Part shown: piece by piece, positions 1 to 13,539 of the stretch | Layout: the number at the start of each line of letters is the position of its first letter | How positions within the stretch are numbered: the first letter of the stretch is position 1 | NCBI GenBank assembly: GCA_036926295.1 | Contig: JAVFKF010000015.1 | Span: forward strand, 51,036,001 to 51,100,000 | Reading direction: 5' to 3' | Length of the DNA: 64,000 bases | Origin: Pachydiplax longipennis | Lineage: Eukaryota; Arthropoda; Insecta; Odonata; Libellulidae | The notes under the pieces: generated by a model | Databases searched by the model: none | Seen by the model: only the letters and a program-made list of their open reading frames with translations | What the model was told of the DNA's origin: nothing | Made by a program: the position numbers and the translations under genes

Positions 1-2499
1 AAGAAAAAAAAGTGAAACGGCTCAACAGGACCTAAAGAACTTCATAAGACTTCCCTCCTTTCCTCGTTATCAGACGATCAAGTGTCTGCGCTATTCTTTC
101 AGGTTGATGATCCAAAAGATGCTTCAAGTCGCGCTGTGGGAATAACTTTTTAATTGATGTCTGCGGAGGAAATGAGAAGTAAATCGTTCTTCTTTTTCTC
201 CCTCGGAAGCATCCTTGAGATTTGAGCGATTTTCAGAGTTGGTTTGTATCAATTTGTCGCGGATGTATTTTTATGATGCTTTCAAACGCTACCAATCCGA
301 GATGTGATTTTCTATTTAAGAGTGTAATTTCCTTCAAAATATTCTGACGTCATTTGGTTTAAGCTAGCTAGGATAAACAGAAGAGATTTAAATTCACACG
401 TGGATTACTACTAATGTTAATCAAAATTAAATTTCATTTAGCTTTACTTATTTTTGTTTAATTTAAATTGTTTTTTATATATCTATTTGGTGTTTATTAG
501 TATTGAGCTATTTAACAATGGATAAAAATTTTTCTTCTTAAGTCATTAGGATTCCTATATTAATTCATCAAAAGTAATATTTAATAATTTTTACATAATG
601 ATTCACTAAATTTTCTACAGTTTACCCAAGAGTAGCATTTTCAATTTAGTAGTTTCTAATAAAATAAGAAATGAAAATGTATTCAAAAGTAGTTAACGAT
701 TTCATTTAGGCATGTGTTATATATATTGATCTACAAATTGATTCACCTGAGGTAAAGTTATTTATATATCAGTTGCATCTTTTAGGATAATTTCATCTTT
801 CATCAATATGGATGGACAATCGCGCTAAGCATAGAATATTATTGTGCAAACACTTCCTCAAGGTAAAAGTAACCTCTTGCATGCATCCATATGGCGAATG
901 CAGTGAAGAGGGAACTTGAAGGGATTGACTAATAAAAAGTTCAAATGAAAAGGCGAGGCATGTTGGCATTCATCAGGTATTCCTCCATCGTATGCTCAGA
1001 ATTGAGAAGCCTTATTCTCATTTTGCCAGGTTTGGAAGAAATTGTATGGGCTCGCGAATTTACCGTGAGGGTCGAAGAAAGAAATGGGTACCTACTTGCC
1101 CGTGAATATACACTGGGAGCACCTCAATCATCCCATATTTTCCAAACTGCATTCGGGTGATATCCCAAGTTTTAAACTTGAAACGGGGATTCATTAAACC
1201 GTATTAATCTTATTGTAAAGCAGTTATACTTGATATTAATTAGATATGAGAGAAATATATATGTTAATCTTCTGAAATGAAATATACTGGAACTCCATCT
1301 ACACAGTGAAAAGTGATAACAGATGTACGTTTCTACCACAAAATTTTATCGCACTAGATCACGCACATGTGCATCAGGCGATGATAGCCGAATCCTGGTT
1401 ATGCGCAGTAGATTTTTTGTGGGATAAGAACAAATATCTATTCTCACTTTTTATTTGAAATATTACTGTATTAAGCAGTAACGTTAAGAATAATTGTTTA
1501 ATCCCACATCCCAAATCCCACATCTAAGGCAACAGATTAAAAGTCATAAGGTTCGAAGTTCTGAAAATAAATAAGGGCGTGTTTTCCATTGGGACCGAAA
1601 AATATGATTTCATCTGTCAGAATAATTCACTAGATTTGCGTTTTGAGTTTGATTGAGATTTGATTGAGTACCACTTTTACATTTCTTTATACACATTCAC
1701 TTACACTTTTCAGTCTTTCTCCAATCATCAAATTCCATATCTCCTCTTTTCTACTAATCGTACAGCTTTATAATAATACTATACAGCATTTATAATACAG
1801 TAATATTTTGTCATACTGAAATGGATTAAATGTTTTTGACTTCCCTCATTGTACGGATTCATGTCGAGTATCGTATCATTTTCCATTGCACATGCATTCG
1901 TACATGAAATCCAACATAATTTAATACTTTTCAGATCGTAGAAATTTCTTATAGTATGACAAACTAACAGATAAAAGAATTTTCTATGAAACAATTAACT
2001 CTAATTATCCAAGATTTCTTTTAAGTCTTACACCGAGTTACGGCGATGTGACGAATATTACGAATTTTAAATCTTTCTAGCACCGATACAGGTTAATGTA
2101 AATCAGGATTACATGTTTTCGCCATAAGTTTCACCGTTTCTTTGTAATTATGAGTAAAAAAGCCATAAACCCATTGAAAACAATTCTGTTTTTGTGGTGC
2201 TTTGGTTGAAATAATTCTTCACAGGGAAAAATGTATGGATATATTCAGAAAACATTGAAATCTGGCATTAAAATCGCACTATCATTTAAGGTTCGATTTT
2301 CTGACTTATTTGCCGTAGCGTATTTCATCTAATATTTTATTCTCATGGAAATGCTTAGATCATTTGCTCCACCAAAGGGCCAATTTTTTTTTGTATTATT
2401 TCCAAAATTCTTATTTCAGATCTTTCTATAAGCTTTTCTTTATCTTGGATTCACATACTACACTGTTTTTAATCCTAATAGCTAATCTTGCTTATGTTC
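1..2499. other. AT-rich non-coding DNA
   Basis: No gene, repeat array or clear element seen. Short frames only. A single TGACGTCA at 345-352. Confidence 0.7.
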
Positions 2500-3020
2500 C
2501 GTCTGTAGTCTTCTCCATTCACATATTCTCCCTTACCGATCCGTTCGATATCCCGGCAGATTCCCCCTTTTCGTCATATCCTTCCTCTGCGACCCAATCA
2601 ATCATGTGATCCCACCTCACGCAAGAAAGGACGTTCCGTGCCTTTTGCCACCGTTTGCCCACCCATTTACGGCCCTTTGATAGTCTACTCCGTTGGTGGG
2701 TCTGGCGGACGGCAGGTGATGTGGTTTACACACACGCGCGCCCCCACACACTCCAGCCAAGTCAAAACTGCCTCCCTCTCCCACCGTGTCTTCACCTATT
2801 CTTTCTTCCGCATTTTAGCTCCCTCGTACTGAAGGAAAAAATTATTCAGGGCGTGGAAACCCCGCAATGTGTAAAGCCCTTTCAATGGAGAAGGGCAGCG
2901 CGCAGAGGGGTTCTGGAAAAAAAGGGTGTTGACCAAAAAGCGTCGCTTATTTCTTTTTCTCGGAGAGAGGATAAGATGCATAAGAATGAAAAGAGAAATG
3001 TCATCTGCTACTGTAATTCG
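2500..3020. other. GC-richer island with alternating purine-pyrimidine tract
   Basis: Pyrimidine-rich then purine-rich halves. Positions 2727-2741 alternate strictly (TACACACACGCGCGC), a Z-DNA-prone sequence. Open frames overlap on both strands with no domain. Confidence 0.6.
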
Positions 3021-6000
3021 ACGAGAGTTCATTCATTTCTTTCGTTTTGAATAGGAGATGAACGATATTTATCACTGAGTTAGAGTATGTAATATAGATT
3101 ACTGATACTGTTCAGAGTCATATACAAGCCTTACATTCCTTTTTGTGATTAAAATGTTGCCATTCTTACAGCAATTGTAAAATCGATGGATTTATAAATT
3201 CTTTTGAGAAATTATGAATTATAACCCTTAATTCCTTGAATTCACAACTGTCTGAAATTATTGTAATAGAATCTAGGTATTTAGTTATGGAAGCTTATTT
3301 TAGAAACGGCTCAAGTAAGTTCAGCAATTTTCACATTATATTTCGAATAATTTTAATCGATCAGGAGAAACCAATCTGTAACAAACTCACTCAGAATTCT
3401 TAAGTCAATTCACATACATTGTTGTGTCACTAGTTTACCCGACTTACAAGGTATCTACATCTATGTAGATGTAGATACAAATATAGATTAACCATCCCGT
3501 CCCACATCATCATTAATATGGTTGGAGTTGATTGTATTCAGCTCTCCCCACTGTTTTAGCTATATTTAAATACTAGAAATATATTTTGGAAATACAGTAT
3601 TTCCGATCAAGCAGAAAAATCAGTCTTTCAATAATTTTTAAGTTTTGAGTTGTATAAAATATGTTTTATAGAATTTAAAGCCTTTACAGTCTGTAATTTG
3701 TAGACTATGGTTTCTGTTTTCCGCATAAATTTTCTTTTCATCAATACTTAATTTATTCACATCCAGAATATTACAGCCATTAAACATTTGTGTGCCTCTA
3801 AGAACCCAAATAACGTGCTTATGCGTCCTTTACTCACATTTTACACGCTGATGGATGAAATGGTCATGGGTAATATTTCCCTTAATACTTCATCATGGTT
3901 ATTAAATCTGAGCACCAAATCATGCAGAAAGTTTTTCAAGACCTATTCAACCGGGAAATGGTTTGTAATTCTATAATTCCCACAAGCTGAGAAAAATATC
4001 TTTTTCCTTCTCCATACAGCCTGGGCATAGTATACTTGTTGACCTTTCATTCACGTATTCAAGAAAATCTGTCCCCCTTAAGCGTGTTCTTCCGATGAAC
4101 TTCTTCGGCAACTTCCTTTTCTTGTTCCATTCATGCCCCAGAAATCCTTCTCATTCTTCTTAGGGCCATTGAATAGAGTCAGGAAGGGAAGGTGGGTTTT
4201 CCCTTATGAACTGGATGAGGGTCATAGTACTCCAAGCGAGAAGTGTGGTTAATGTCATCCAGATGAGAGTAGGGAGAAACTTTACCTGCAGAAAGGTAAG
4301 AAAGTGGAGTCAAATGCTTGCCCAAGCGTGTTTAGAGTAAAGAGTCCATTTTAAATACAAACTGAAACCATTTCTTAGCGTAACTCCCGGTTTTAAAGGA
4401 AGCATTCATTCATGGAAATGTAGGTGCGAATCGTAAATGCCTGTTATTATGAAAGCCTTTGCGTTACAGTTACTTACTTGCGTAAGTAGCTTTTAATTGA
4501 AGAAAACACAGAACAAAGTGTATACCCATGAAGCGTACCTGGTATTAAAGAATTAGTTTAAATAATACGAGAGTATATATTCGATATGCGAATTGCATAG
4601 TGATTTTCCGTCGAAGTACCATAGTTATCTTTTTCAAGGTCATTTATAAACTAATTATATCCACTGCACTAAAGTGTTGCACATTTCGAAAACTCATGCA
4701 CTCAGTTTACTGAAGTTCTTCATTTTAGGGTTCAATATAACTACTTTTAGCAGAGACGACTGATATTTGGATATTTTTAACAATTTTATCCGTTATTAAG
4801 TCTAATTGTTAGTTACTACTTACCTATCATGAGCGGATCTTTTTTAAATTGATTTTTATAGGCTTGGCTCTTACAATATAGTAAATCTCTTATTTATCAA
4901 ATCAAGCAGAGTAGTCGCTTAATGTGGTTGCACGAAACATGAACCTCAAAGGTAATTTTTTTCATGACTGAGTTATCTATAATCCTTTTTATAGATACAA
5001 ATACAGTAATATATTTTTGATTAGTATAATTTCAAATCATATTAGTTCAGCCTAATAGCAAGTAGAGATTTATTAATGAAATGTTGATTTCATTGTTCGC
5101 AAACTCTTAGATCTTACCTTTTTCTTCCAGTTTTCGAAATAGAAATTTCGATACTGAAACAGCATCTAAAGTACACATTACTGACATTTATTTTGTTGTT
5201 AAATTTCAAGAATAAGGTATCAATTCAAGTGAAATATATATTACATGTTACCTAAAACATTATTGGAGTACAAATCAATATTCTGCCATTCCAACTCATC
5301 ACTAAGTAATAGAAAACAGGAAAATTAGATACTCAGCCTTATCTAATTCTCAGATGATGGTAAAATGAATTATTTTGAAATATTTCGCATTGCTGCACAT
5401 TAATGTTTATAGATAAATGCAGATTAGCGTGTAATGACATTACGCTCATGATCCTTTTCTTACCATGAGTTGAATTATGGTATATGATAAATAAGGGTAG
5501 AAATCATTGCCATTCACGACCTTAGAATCTCTTTCTTCGTACAGTGGAGGCCAGGCAGAGGTAGCCTTGATTTCAAGGATGTCGAAGAGTCTTGATCGAT
5601 ACCACAAACAGTTCTATCAAATTCCACGGCTCCCAACTTCCTTGGTTTTCCAGCATCCTGTATCACCCTTTTCAGCCCACTTAAGGTCATCCATCACACT
5701 CACCTTCGCCCCAATGGCTGAGTGAGCGACTGCCATCAGCCTCAACCCTCAATCTTCTTCCTCATCTCTCCTTCCGCCACCTCCTCCTCGTTTTTTGTTC
5801 AGGTCGTTAACTACCCATCTAGAAATACCCACCCATCCATTTATTCTCGCCTTATTGGGCTTCCTCCCCAGGAGCCCAAAGCGTAGAGCAAACTAAAACA
5901 TGCCGTTTTTTTAATGGACTGTAAACGATTTCGTCAGGAGAGAAAAAGGGTGAGAGAGCTTTCTTTGCCTACCTCAAGGTGTTCCTTGGTTGCTCATTCT

Positions 6001-6879
6001 GAAGCTATACTTAAGATGTCTGTGTTACTTCCCTTCTTCTTCCTTGGCCCTTTTGTCACGGTTGGGTGCTCACGATTTGAGCGGAATGCGTTCTTGTCGT
6101 GAGTAATAGCTTAAAAAGGAATGAAAGATCGATTCCACCGATGACAGTAATTGCTATTCAGGTATTGCACACAAACACAAGGTCGAGAGCATGCTATCAA
6201 AAGGGCTTTGAGGGTAATGGCCGAGTCATTTATTATATCATGACACGGGACATAAATTTACTCTGAATTTCATCTCGAGATTCACTTGGCCGTCTTACTC
6301 CACCATCCAATCGTTACTCAAAACTCTTTCGTTGTTCTGATTTATGAGTTGATTTCGGTGGTTTGGTTTGACGAGTGAATGATTTCTTAACCACCCCAAG
6401 CAATATTTCTCGAATCAATCAATACATTGAATACACTATTTTTCTAGATATTCCTAAAATATTGGTTGCTCTCAGTAGGTTTAACTCTAATATATAATGT
6501 CTCAATAAAAAGGAATGAGAAAGAGAAATTCTGATATTTTCCATATTTTAATATACATTATGGGAGAGGAGACTTTAATGCCGCAATTACCTCAAAAATA
6601 AATATTCATCTTATTTATTTGTTTATTCATTAGATTAAATCAATCATATCCGAATTAAATAAATTCAGAATTTATCACCATATATTATTTACACTTCTTC
6701 AATTCTTTCAAACGATTTTTTACTTGTTTCACTTACGAGGTATGGAGATATTTTTGTACAAAAGGCATAACTATAATCAAAGTTTTGCTTATAATAGAGT
6801 ATCCCTTGATGCCTGTTGCAATATCACAGAGGAAAACGGTTCTTTAAGAGTAAATTCCCCCATGAAATGGCGAAAATCT
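3021..6879. other. AT-rich non-coding DNA with one moderate-GC patch
   Basis: Apart from the inverted repeat at 3451, the only change is a GC-richer patch at about 5.5-6.1 kb (C/T-rich at 5.62-5.86 kb). No gene seen. Confidence 0.65.
3451..3478. repeat. Perfect 13-bp inverted repeat
   Basis: GTATCTACATCTA (3451-3463) and its exact reverse complement (3466-3478) are separated by only TG. The arms are made of ATCTAC/GTAGAT units. It sits alone in AT-rich DNA. Confidence 0.9.
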
Positions 6880-7560
6880 TCACATGATGAAAGATGCCTT
6901 CGCTTCCGTCTGCGAGCGAAGAGACTCTTCCTTGCGACTCCACTATCACTTCCTCCCCTTCAACGCCATGTATTCTTTAATAAAAACGAAGCACTCACCG
7001 CCCACCTCTTATATACTTCATTCCCGTTTCAATATTTTTTCCTCCCCCTGCTCTTCGTCGCCAGCTGTCTATTCTCCACGTACAATTCCATACGCTACCA
7101 CACCCCAGAGGACCGTGGCGAACCTTCCCCTCCAAATGCCATCCTCTGCTGTCCCCACCCCCTACATCCAGTTTCATTCTGTTCCATATATATATGTACA
7201 ACCCCGTTTCCCTCACACCCATTCTCATAACCCACCTTGTGTTTTCCCTTCAGGTTCCCCGTTACGGCCATCCTCCCCTCCTCCTCCGCTAGGGCCGGTG
7301 CTGTATGCGGCGTTTGTACCAGCTGGAATCGAGGGGGTCAACTCGGTAGTGGGCAAAATGAAGGCCGTGGAGTGAGAATCCAATGGGATGGAGGAAATAT
7401 AGAGGACACGGGAAGCGGAATAACGCTGAAAGGGTGCGGGGGGTGGAATTGGTGCGGTGTGAGGATGGGCATCTGCTGCTGACGGCAGTTTTGGGACCCC
7501 CAGTTCTCGTTTGCCGTCCCCCGTTATGCGAGGAATGGGGCCTCCGACCAGACATGATAT
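6880..7560. other. GC-richer low-complexity island
   Basis: C/T-rich from about 6.9 to 7.3 kb and G-rich from 7.3 to 7.56 kb. Open frames of up to 168 codons on both strands are Pro/Ser/His or Gly-rich products of the composition bias. No domain is recognisable. Confidence 0.6.
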
Positions 7561-9419
7561 CCTTCGTATGAATGTTATTAAATGCCCCGCTGCTGTAATT
7601 GGTAAACATTATATATTTACCGGCGCCGCCCCAAGTTTTCGGGAGTTGTGAATTTTAAGCATTTTGAATGCTAATAATGGCAGCGTCGAGGGTAATTTAT
7701 TGGCGCGTGTATTTCTGTGTATCTTGATGTGGTTTCCCTCACGGGGATGGGAATGCATTTAGCTATGGAATTCAAACTTTGCGGTTTTTCGAGGGGCTAT
7801 TAATGAGGAGGGATCAATAACGAATTGCGCCACTCCCTTGTTAATAAGAAATTCGAGGAATTCTCTGTGAAAATTATGTTGCAATTTATGACCTTATTTA
7901 TTAATTATGAATAAAGTAATACAATGCTGACTTATGAGATATAGACGGATTTTGCATTAATTTTAATATACGAAACGTATGTACTATTTTTGGATTTAAA
8001 AATTGTGGGAACACAATGAATTTAAAGAAGAATTTCCAATCTTTATAAATTGAATGAATTTAGGATTATACCATAAAATTTTCTGCAAAATTTTTATAGA
8101 ATTCTTCTCTTCCAAAGTAAACATATGGCTTCCTGTTTAGTAATTGTTGGTGATTTATCGACATATAAACGAAATCTACGGATTTCAATTATTTATATGG
8201 TTCGCTGTTTTATCAAATAATTGCATTTAAAAACTAAACAGGACATCATTTATTCAAATATTGTCAATAACAAATATCCTACTGGTTTTGATAAGTGTAT
8301 AATTGTAAAAAATATCAGATATTAAATTCAAAAGAGATATATACGTATTTCCTTTTGAATTTTCAAAATGGATAATCAATATATAATTTGAATAATTCCA
8401 ATAGAATTATGTATAACAATATAATTGAAAATAATGTACATACATCTCCACCTTTAGATTTCAAAACACTGGAGAGATAGTAAAGTACGCTAGGCAGGCA
8501 GGGATGAGACAGTTCATTATTGCTTTTTTAACTAAGTCGGGATGCTATCTGTTGAATTAGTGTACGTAATTACAGAAAAATTATCCTACGAATACGGTAA
8601 TGATAATATCTTCAATGCAGATTGAAAGTGAAAACTCATAGTCGCTGTCAATTTTTAATTGCATAGAGAAAGCTGACAGGCAACATGTATGAAATAATAA
8701 ACTCAAATCCTGAAACATCGATTGTGATTTCTTTGGTTTTGTAAAGAATTAGATTTATTTTCTTTTTAGACTTATTAAGATAAAAACAAATATACTGTTT
8801 GAATATTGAAGAATGTATGCTTTGTTTCCACGACAAAGCAGTATCACAATCACTGATAGATCCCAATAGAACCCATAATCGAGTACAGCTTGGAATCACC
8901 TAAAGGTCTTTATGAATTTTTCTTTGCCTTCCCTTTCTTGTTTTCTATGTAACTTCTAGCAGGACATCGTAATGCCCTGAATTTTACAGTCACTAACTGA
9001 ACTAAAGATGCTTTGTTTGGTATGCTTTTAATTTGCCTTGTAGCGCATCAGGTTATTGTTCAGATGGACTCATATGGGATTGATTAACTTTCCATGCAGT
9101 CTTCCACTATGAGCTTCGTGATTTTATGCCGCAGTAATCCAGTTATTCCAGGAATTTCATTCCAATGATTCATGCTTTAAATTTTAAGTGGTGGCTGAAT
9201 TTTATTACTGTCCTGAAGCTTTTTTTAATCATTATGATTCATTTGCTTTAAAATCTTAGGGTGCATTTGTATGCAGAATATAACCCTTCAATTTTCCGTA
9301 ATTTTCCATGAAAGTTTGGAATGCATTTATCGTCTTCCATAGTACTCCAGACTGAAATCTGGGAATCCTAGTTCCGCCTAATGTTCTCACATTGTACTGC
9401 CACTTAGTTTACTTGTTCA
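7561..9419. other. AT-rich non-coding DNA
   Basis: Nothing supportable beyond a lone Su(H)-type TGTGGGAAC at 8004-8012. Confidence 0.7.
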
Positions 9420-9920
9420 CTTATCCTTCCGAACGGTCCTTTTAATTTACGGCCTCCGCCAACCCATCGCTAATTCAACAGGCGTCCCCATCACATTTCG
9501 TCGTTCTCCGACGCACGAAACAAATGCGCACACCACTACCTGGAAATCAGCTGTTCAGTTATCACCGGTTTGAGACGCGAGTGAATGAGCGTGGTCCACA
9601 GGTCGTGGAGGCTGAGGGAGGCATTGTCAATGAGCAGCAGATGCGGAGGGGAAGGGCGACCCAGTGCCCCGACGGCGGCTATTGTGGGGCGGCTGGCGGG
9701 AGGTCCGGGGGTGTGTGTGTGACGAGGGGAGGGTGTGTTTATTGTTTGTCGTTGGAGGGTGGTGAAGGAAAGCGAGGAAGACAGAAGGAGTCAAAGCAAG
9801 AGCATGTTATACGGACGGGAATATGTTAATCAGCGATGGGGAAAGGTCATTACGAACTTATGCAGAGCTACATATGGAGGGGTGCGGCGTTTTTGTTTTG
9901 GAATGAAGAGGAAATAGCGC
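9420..9920. other. G-rich island
   Basis: Rich in GGG tracts and a GTGTGTGTGTG run near 9,711, with G tracts close to, but not clearly meeting, a quadruplex rule. No gene is seen. Confidence 0.6.
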
Positions 9921-11053
9921 ACTAAGATTCATCATATGTTCAAGGGTTGATAAAGAGGAAGATCATATTGCAATGAATTTTAGTTTAGATTATCAGATTG
10001 ATATCTTTTTCAATTTAACTCAAACGATTTTTATCCTCCTTGAATAATACAATCATATACCCTCACATGAAAAGAAAAAAAATCCAAAAAATTACAATAA
10101 TAAACCTCCTATAAAAAATCAATAAGCAATTTTATTGATAATTTATCGCAAGTTTTTATTTGCCCATATATATTGCTATCAGTAGGTTTTTTCAACAATA
10201 TACCTTTATGTATTAGTAGGATACTATTAGATTATGAAAGCTGAAATGATTAATATTGATTTTCTTGTTTCTAATTAGATAAAAGTTTAATCACTGTTAT
10301 TTACTACTTGAATTTTACCGAGCATATACTATGCTCTATTGATAGAGAAGATGCAATTTTTATTATTTTTAGGTATTATTAATTCAACGTAACGTGAAGA
10401 TTCGTTCTTAAATAACATACCCGATGTATGATTTATAAATTCGTCCTTATTCACTAGGTGAAGAAATTCACCAAATCGGCGGCGATGAAGTTATGGCTCG
10501 AAAATTATCGACAGTATTTTGGATAAGCTTATGTAACTGAGACTATCTCAAAATTTTTGTAATGCTCAGCTTCATTAACTATAGTTTGGCCTTATGTTCT
10601 CTTCCTCAATCCTCAATGATTTATGTAAAGTTCCATTATAATTACTCCGATAAGATGCTAATTAGTGCTCACTTTCACGAGTTAGAGATATTTGGGACAA
10701 ATGAGACTTTCTCGCGTTATTCTAAATTTCTCGTATTCAATCCCCGTGTGAATATAGAAAAATTATGGATACATCCCAATATGAGCGATATCTTCGTCAA
10801 GGGATCGCCTGGTTGATTGTAGATGAAGAAGAGGAGGTAATAGATGATGATACTATCAACAAAATTAATTCTTCAGTTATCTAAAAAAATTTGTTTGAAG
10901 ACTCAAATTCCAAAAATAATATTCCAAATATCATTTCAGAGAAATAAAGAGAATTAATACCTCTGTATCGGATTTCATCAAACATAAATTTTGATTGCTT
11001 CGAAATGATAGAATAATTTTTCATTCGATCATTTTCAAAAATTACTTTACAAA
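9921..11053. other. AT-rich non-coding DNA
   Basis: No gene or repeat seen between the G-rich island and SINE copy 1. Confidence 0.7.
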
Positions 11054-11172
11054 GGGGCCTCCGAATAGCCAAGTGGGTAACAAGTTCGGCGTTTATAAAG
11101 ACAGTCCCAGATTCGAGTCCCTGCTGGGAGATCACGTGTAAAATGACAGCTGCCGAAGCACTTCCGAAGGTA
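11054..11172 (+). mobile_element. tRNA-derived SINE, copy 1 (diverged)
   Basis: It starts with GGGGCCTC, has the A-box-like TAGCCAAGTGGG (11066-11077) and B box GATTCGAGTCC (11110-11120, one mismatch to GGTTCGANTCC), with CCCAG/CTGGG flanking the T loop. It shares AGCCAAGTGGG, GTTCG and the post-tRNA tail AAAATG...AGCTGCCGAAG with the copy at 30130. The acceptor stem is eroded, so it is a dead or old insertion. Confidence 0.65.
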
Positions 11173-13539
11173 CTACTATTTTAAAAACTATGGATACGTT
11201 CAGTTGCATATAAAATATGCAAATATTCTAACGGTGTTTCTTGCGCTAAGTAAGTGCGTTGCTAATATGATACTTATTACGTATGCATGAATTTCAAAAT
11301 GAAAAAAGGTAAAACCTTCACGTTTATTCAGATAAAAACTGAATGGGGGATGAAATAAGTATGAAGTGAAGGTAGACAGATTCCACCTTTCCTTTTATTT
11401 CCGACCATACTATTTCGATCTGCTTCCGTCCCTTTCACTTCCTTTGGTCTCACCCATACGCCCGATCACATCCTCCCCCATAATCCATAAGTTTCGCTGC
11501 AAAGGTGTTCATTCCAGGTGATAGCTACCGAAGAGCGATTCTTTCAACAACAACAGAATTCACATCAAAGAGAAGAAAACACAACAATGTGATGACGAAC
11601 ATCTGATGTTTTGTCAGAATATAATGTTTGGGAAGTCTGTAATCCCCTGTTATCTGATTGGCGCGAAAATGCTGCATGTTGCGAATATCGGGTTACTCTC
11701 AGATATGAGGCGCTTCTACCGTTTAGAGTGTATTTGTTTTTATGACAGTTATTTTTCCATTTATTAAATTAAACTTATAGCCACCGGTCGTGGTACTGAT
11801 GTTTCATATGAGGAATTAAAAGGATGTTAAAAAGAAGTGGGAGGAATAATGAAAGTACTCTTGAAATAAATGAAATATAAAATAATTTTTTTGGAAAAAA
11901 TAGATTGGAAATATAATAAGATGATATCACTCTTGAAAAATATTTCTCTTTTGAGAAATTACGATCAAGGTTATAGCTGATAAAGTTTTATAACATCGAA
12001 TAGCGATTAATAGAATTTCCATACATCACTAAAGTGATCATAACATACAAATGCACAAAAGAGTAAAAACCCTTGTTGAAAAATATATTTACAAAAAATA
12101 TATGAGAAAATACTTCATAAGGCCTTATTCATTAATAACAGTTTTTTACCTGTTCTTACATACCTGACTTCATTAATATTTATCGTGTCGTATTTTCCCG
12201 TACGATTCAGTCCATAAGGCCCACTTTAGCATTTAGATATAGATTTTAAAAGTCTTGTTTTTATCTCAAAAGGGAATTTTTTCACACTTGCCAATCCTCA
12301 TAGGCCCTCTCACGGCTTATCATTGATTGCAAATCTTAAGGATTATTTTTTCCATTTCATCGCTTGCCAGATTTCTTACACATTGAATTCTCGAATTAAC
12401 ACTTATTATCAGGAGTTATTGTCTGTAACTTTTACTGTCAGCCCTGAACACAGTTCTTGAGACTTAAAATTTTAAATAATTTTTTTCTGAAAAATATACG
12501 TTCCAAGCTTTGAAATTTTAAGTACCAGAAAATGCATAAATTTAATATTAAAAATATATAGTTAGTGAAAGTTGTGGAAATATAGGTCCTCAGTTGGAAT
12601 ACAAATAATGGCTAGGAAAACTACTAAACCTTGCTTTCTGGAATGAATTGTATGTGTGTGTATTTATGTACTTCACACAAATGTAAAAGTTGGGTAATAT
12701 AGCTATTCCAATTTGTTGTGAACTTATGAGACTCTGGTTTTAAAACATGTATCAAAGAATTGTGCATCCTCATCATAAACATATTACGAGATGCATGAAA
12801 ATGTATTTTTGTTATTCCAGTATCAATTCCTAATACATCAATCGCGGTACTAATTTTTATAGCCAAAATATTGCTCCGAACATCTTACTTCGGATCCTTC
12901 TGCTACAACAGGTAAGGCACTTGCGTACTTTGCGGTCGTTTTAGACCTATATTAAGCGTTTCCGGGTTAATTCCTTGCTGAGGGGTCCACACATTTTTTT
13001 CCTTAAACTCAATAACTGATCTGCAATCAAGACACTGAAATTTAAGAAAGTTCAGGATCCATCCTAATATCGAAGAATTCACTTAGTAAAATTAATGAAT
13101 GGAAAAAACTATTATTTCCTCGGAATTATGAATATTGAAAAGTATGTGGATACAAATATGTAAAACTACATAGAAAGTGAAGTTATCCATGGCCCGCAAA
13201 GAATTTCGCCCACTGAAGGTAAAAGGTTGGGAACCGTGGGTTTAGGGCAATTTGTAGTCCCTTCATTTTACCAATAAATAATTCCGAACCTGTTCCTCAC
13301 ATTTAAGGCTTCTTTTCCATATGTCTACTATCCTAAGGCCCAATTTAGACGAGAGATGATGCCATCTTTCCCTACCATAGTTCATATTCCATTTAATGAA
13401 GATTTACCTCGAAGGGAGAAATTTTATTACATAATTCGGGCAGCATGTGTTATGATTCCAAAATAATTTCACCCGCTGGAATATTGCAACTGGTATCTAA
13501 AATCCATTATGACCAAAATGTAGTCTCTCCCTTCCCTGA
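11173..13539. other. AT-rich non-coding DNA
   Basis: Only the tRNA-like element at 12,892 stands out. A C/T-rich patch lies at 11.38-11.48 kb. Confidence 0.65.
12892..12996 (+). mobile_element. Degenerate tRNA-like element or tRNA pseudogene
   Basis: GGATCCT (12892-12898) pairs with GGGGTCC (12982-12988) over seven positions, two of them G-T, as an acceptor stem would. Between them are an A-box-like TGCTACAACAGG (two mismatches) and a B-box-like GGTTAATTCC (one base deleted). A T run follows at about 12992, as after a pol III unit. The 97-nt length and damaged boxes argue against an active tRNA gene. It may be another decayed SINE head. Confidence 0.3.

Noticed and set aside
345..352. Perfect CRE palindrome TGACGTCA
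   Set aside because: A lone 8-base site is expected about once in 64 kb by chance and has no supporting context.
6724..7375. Frames of 163-168 codons at 6.7-7.4 kb
   Set aside because: Overlapping frames on the same strand with equal length and Pro/Ser/His bias; composition explains them.
8004..8012. Su(H)-type TGTGGGAA sites at 8,004, 3,977-3,984 (minus) and 53,295-53,302 (minus)
   Set aside because: Three scattered 8-base matches are close to chance expectation and they do not cluster.
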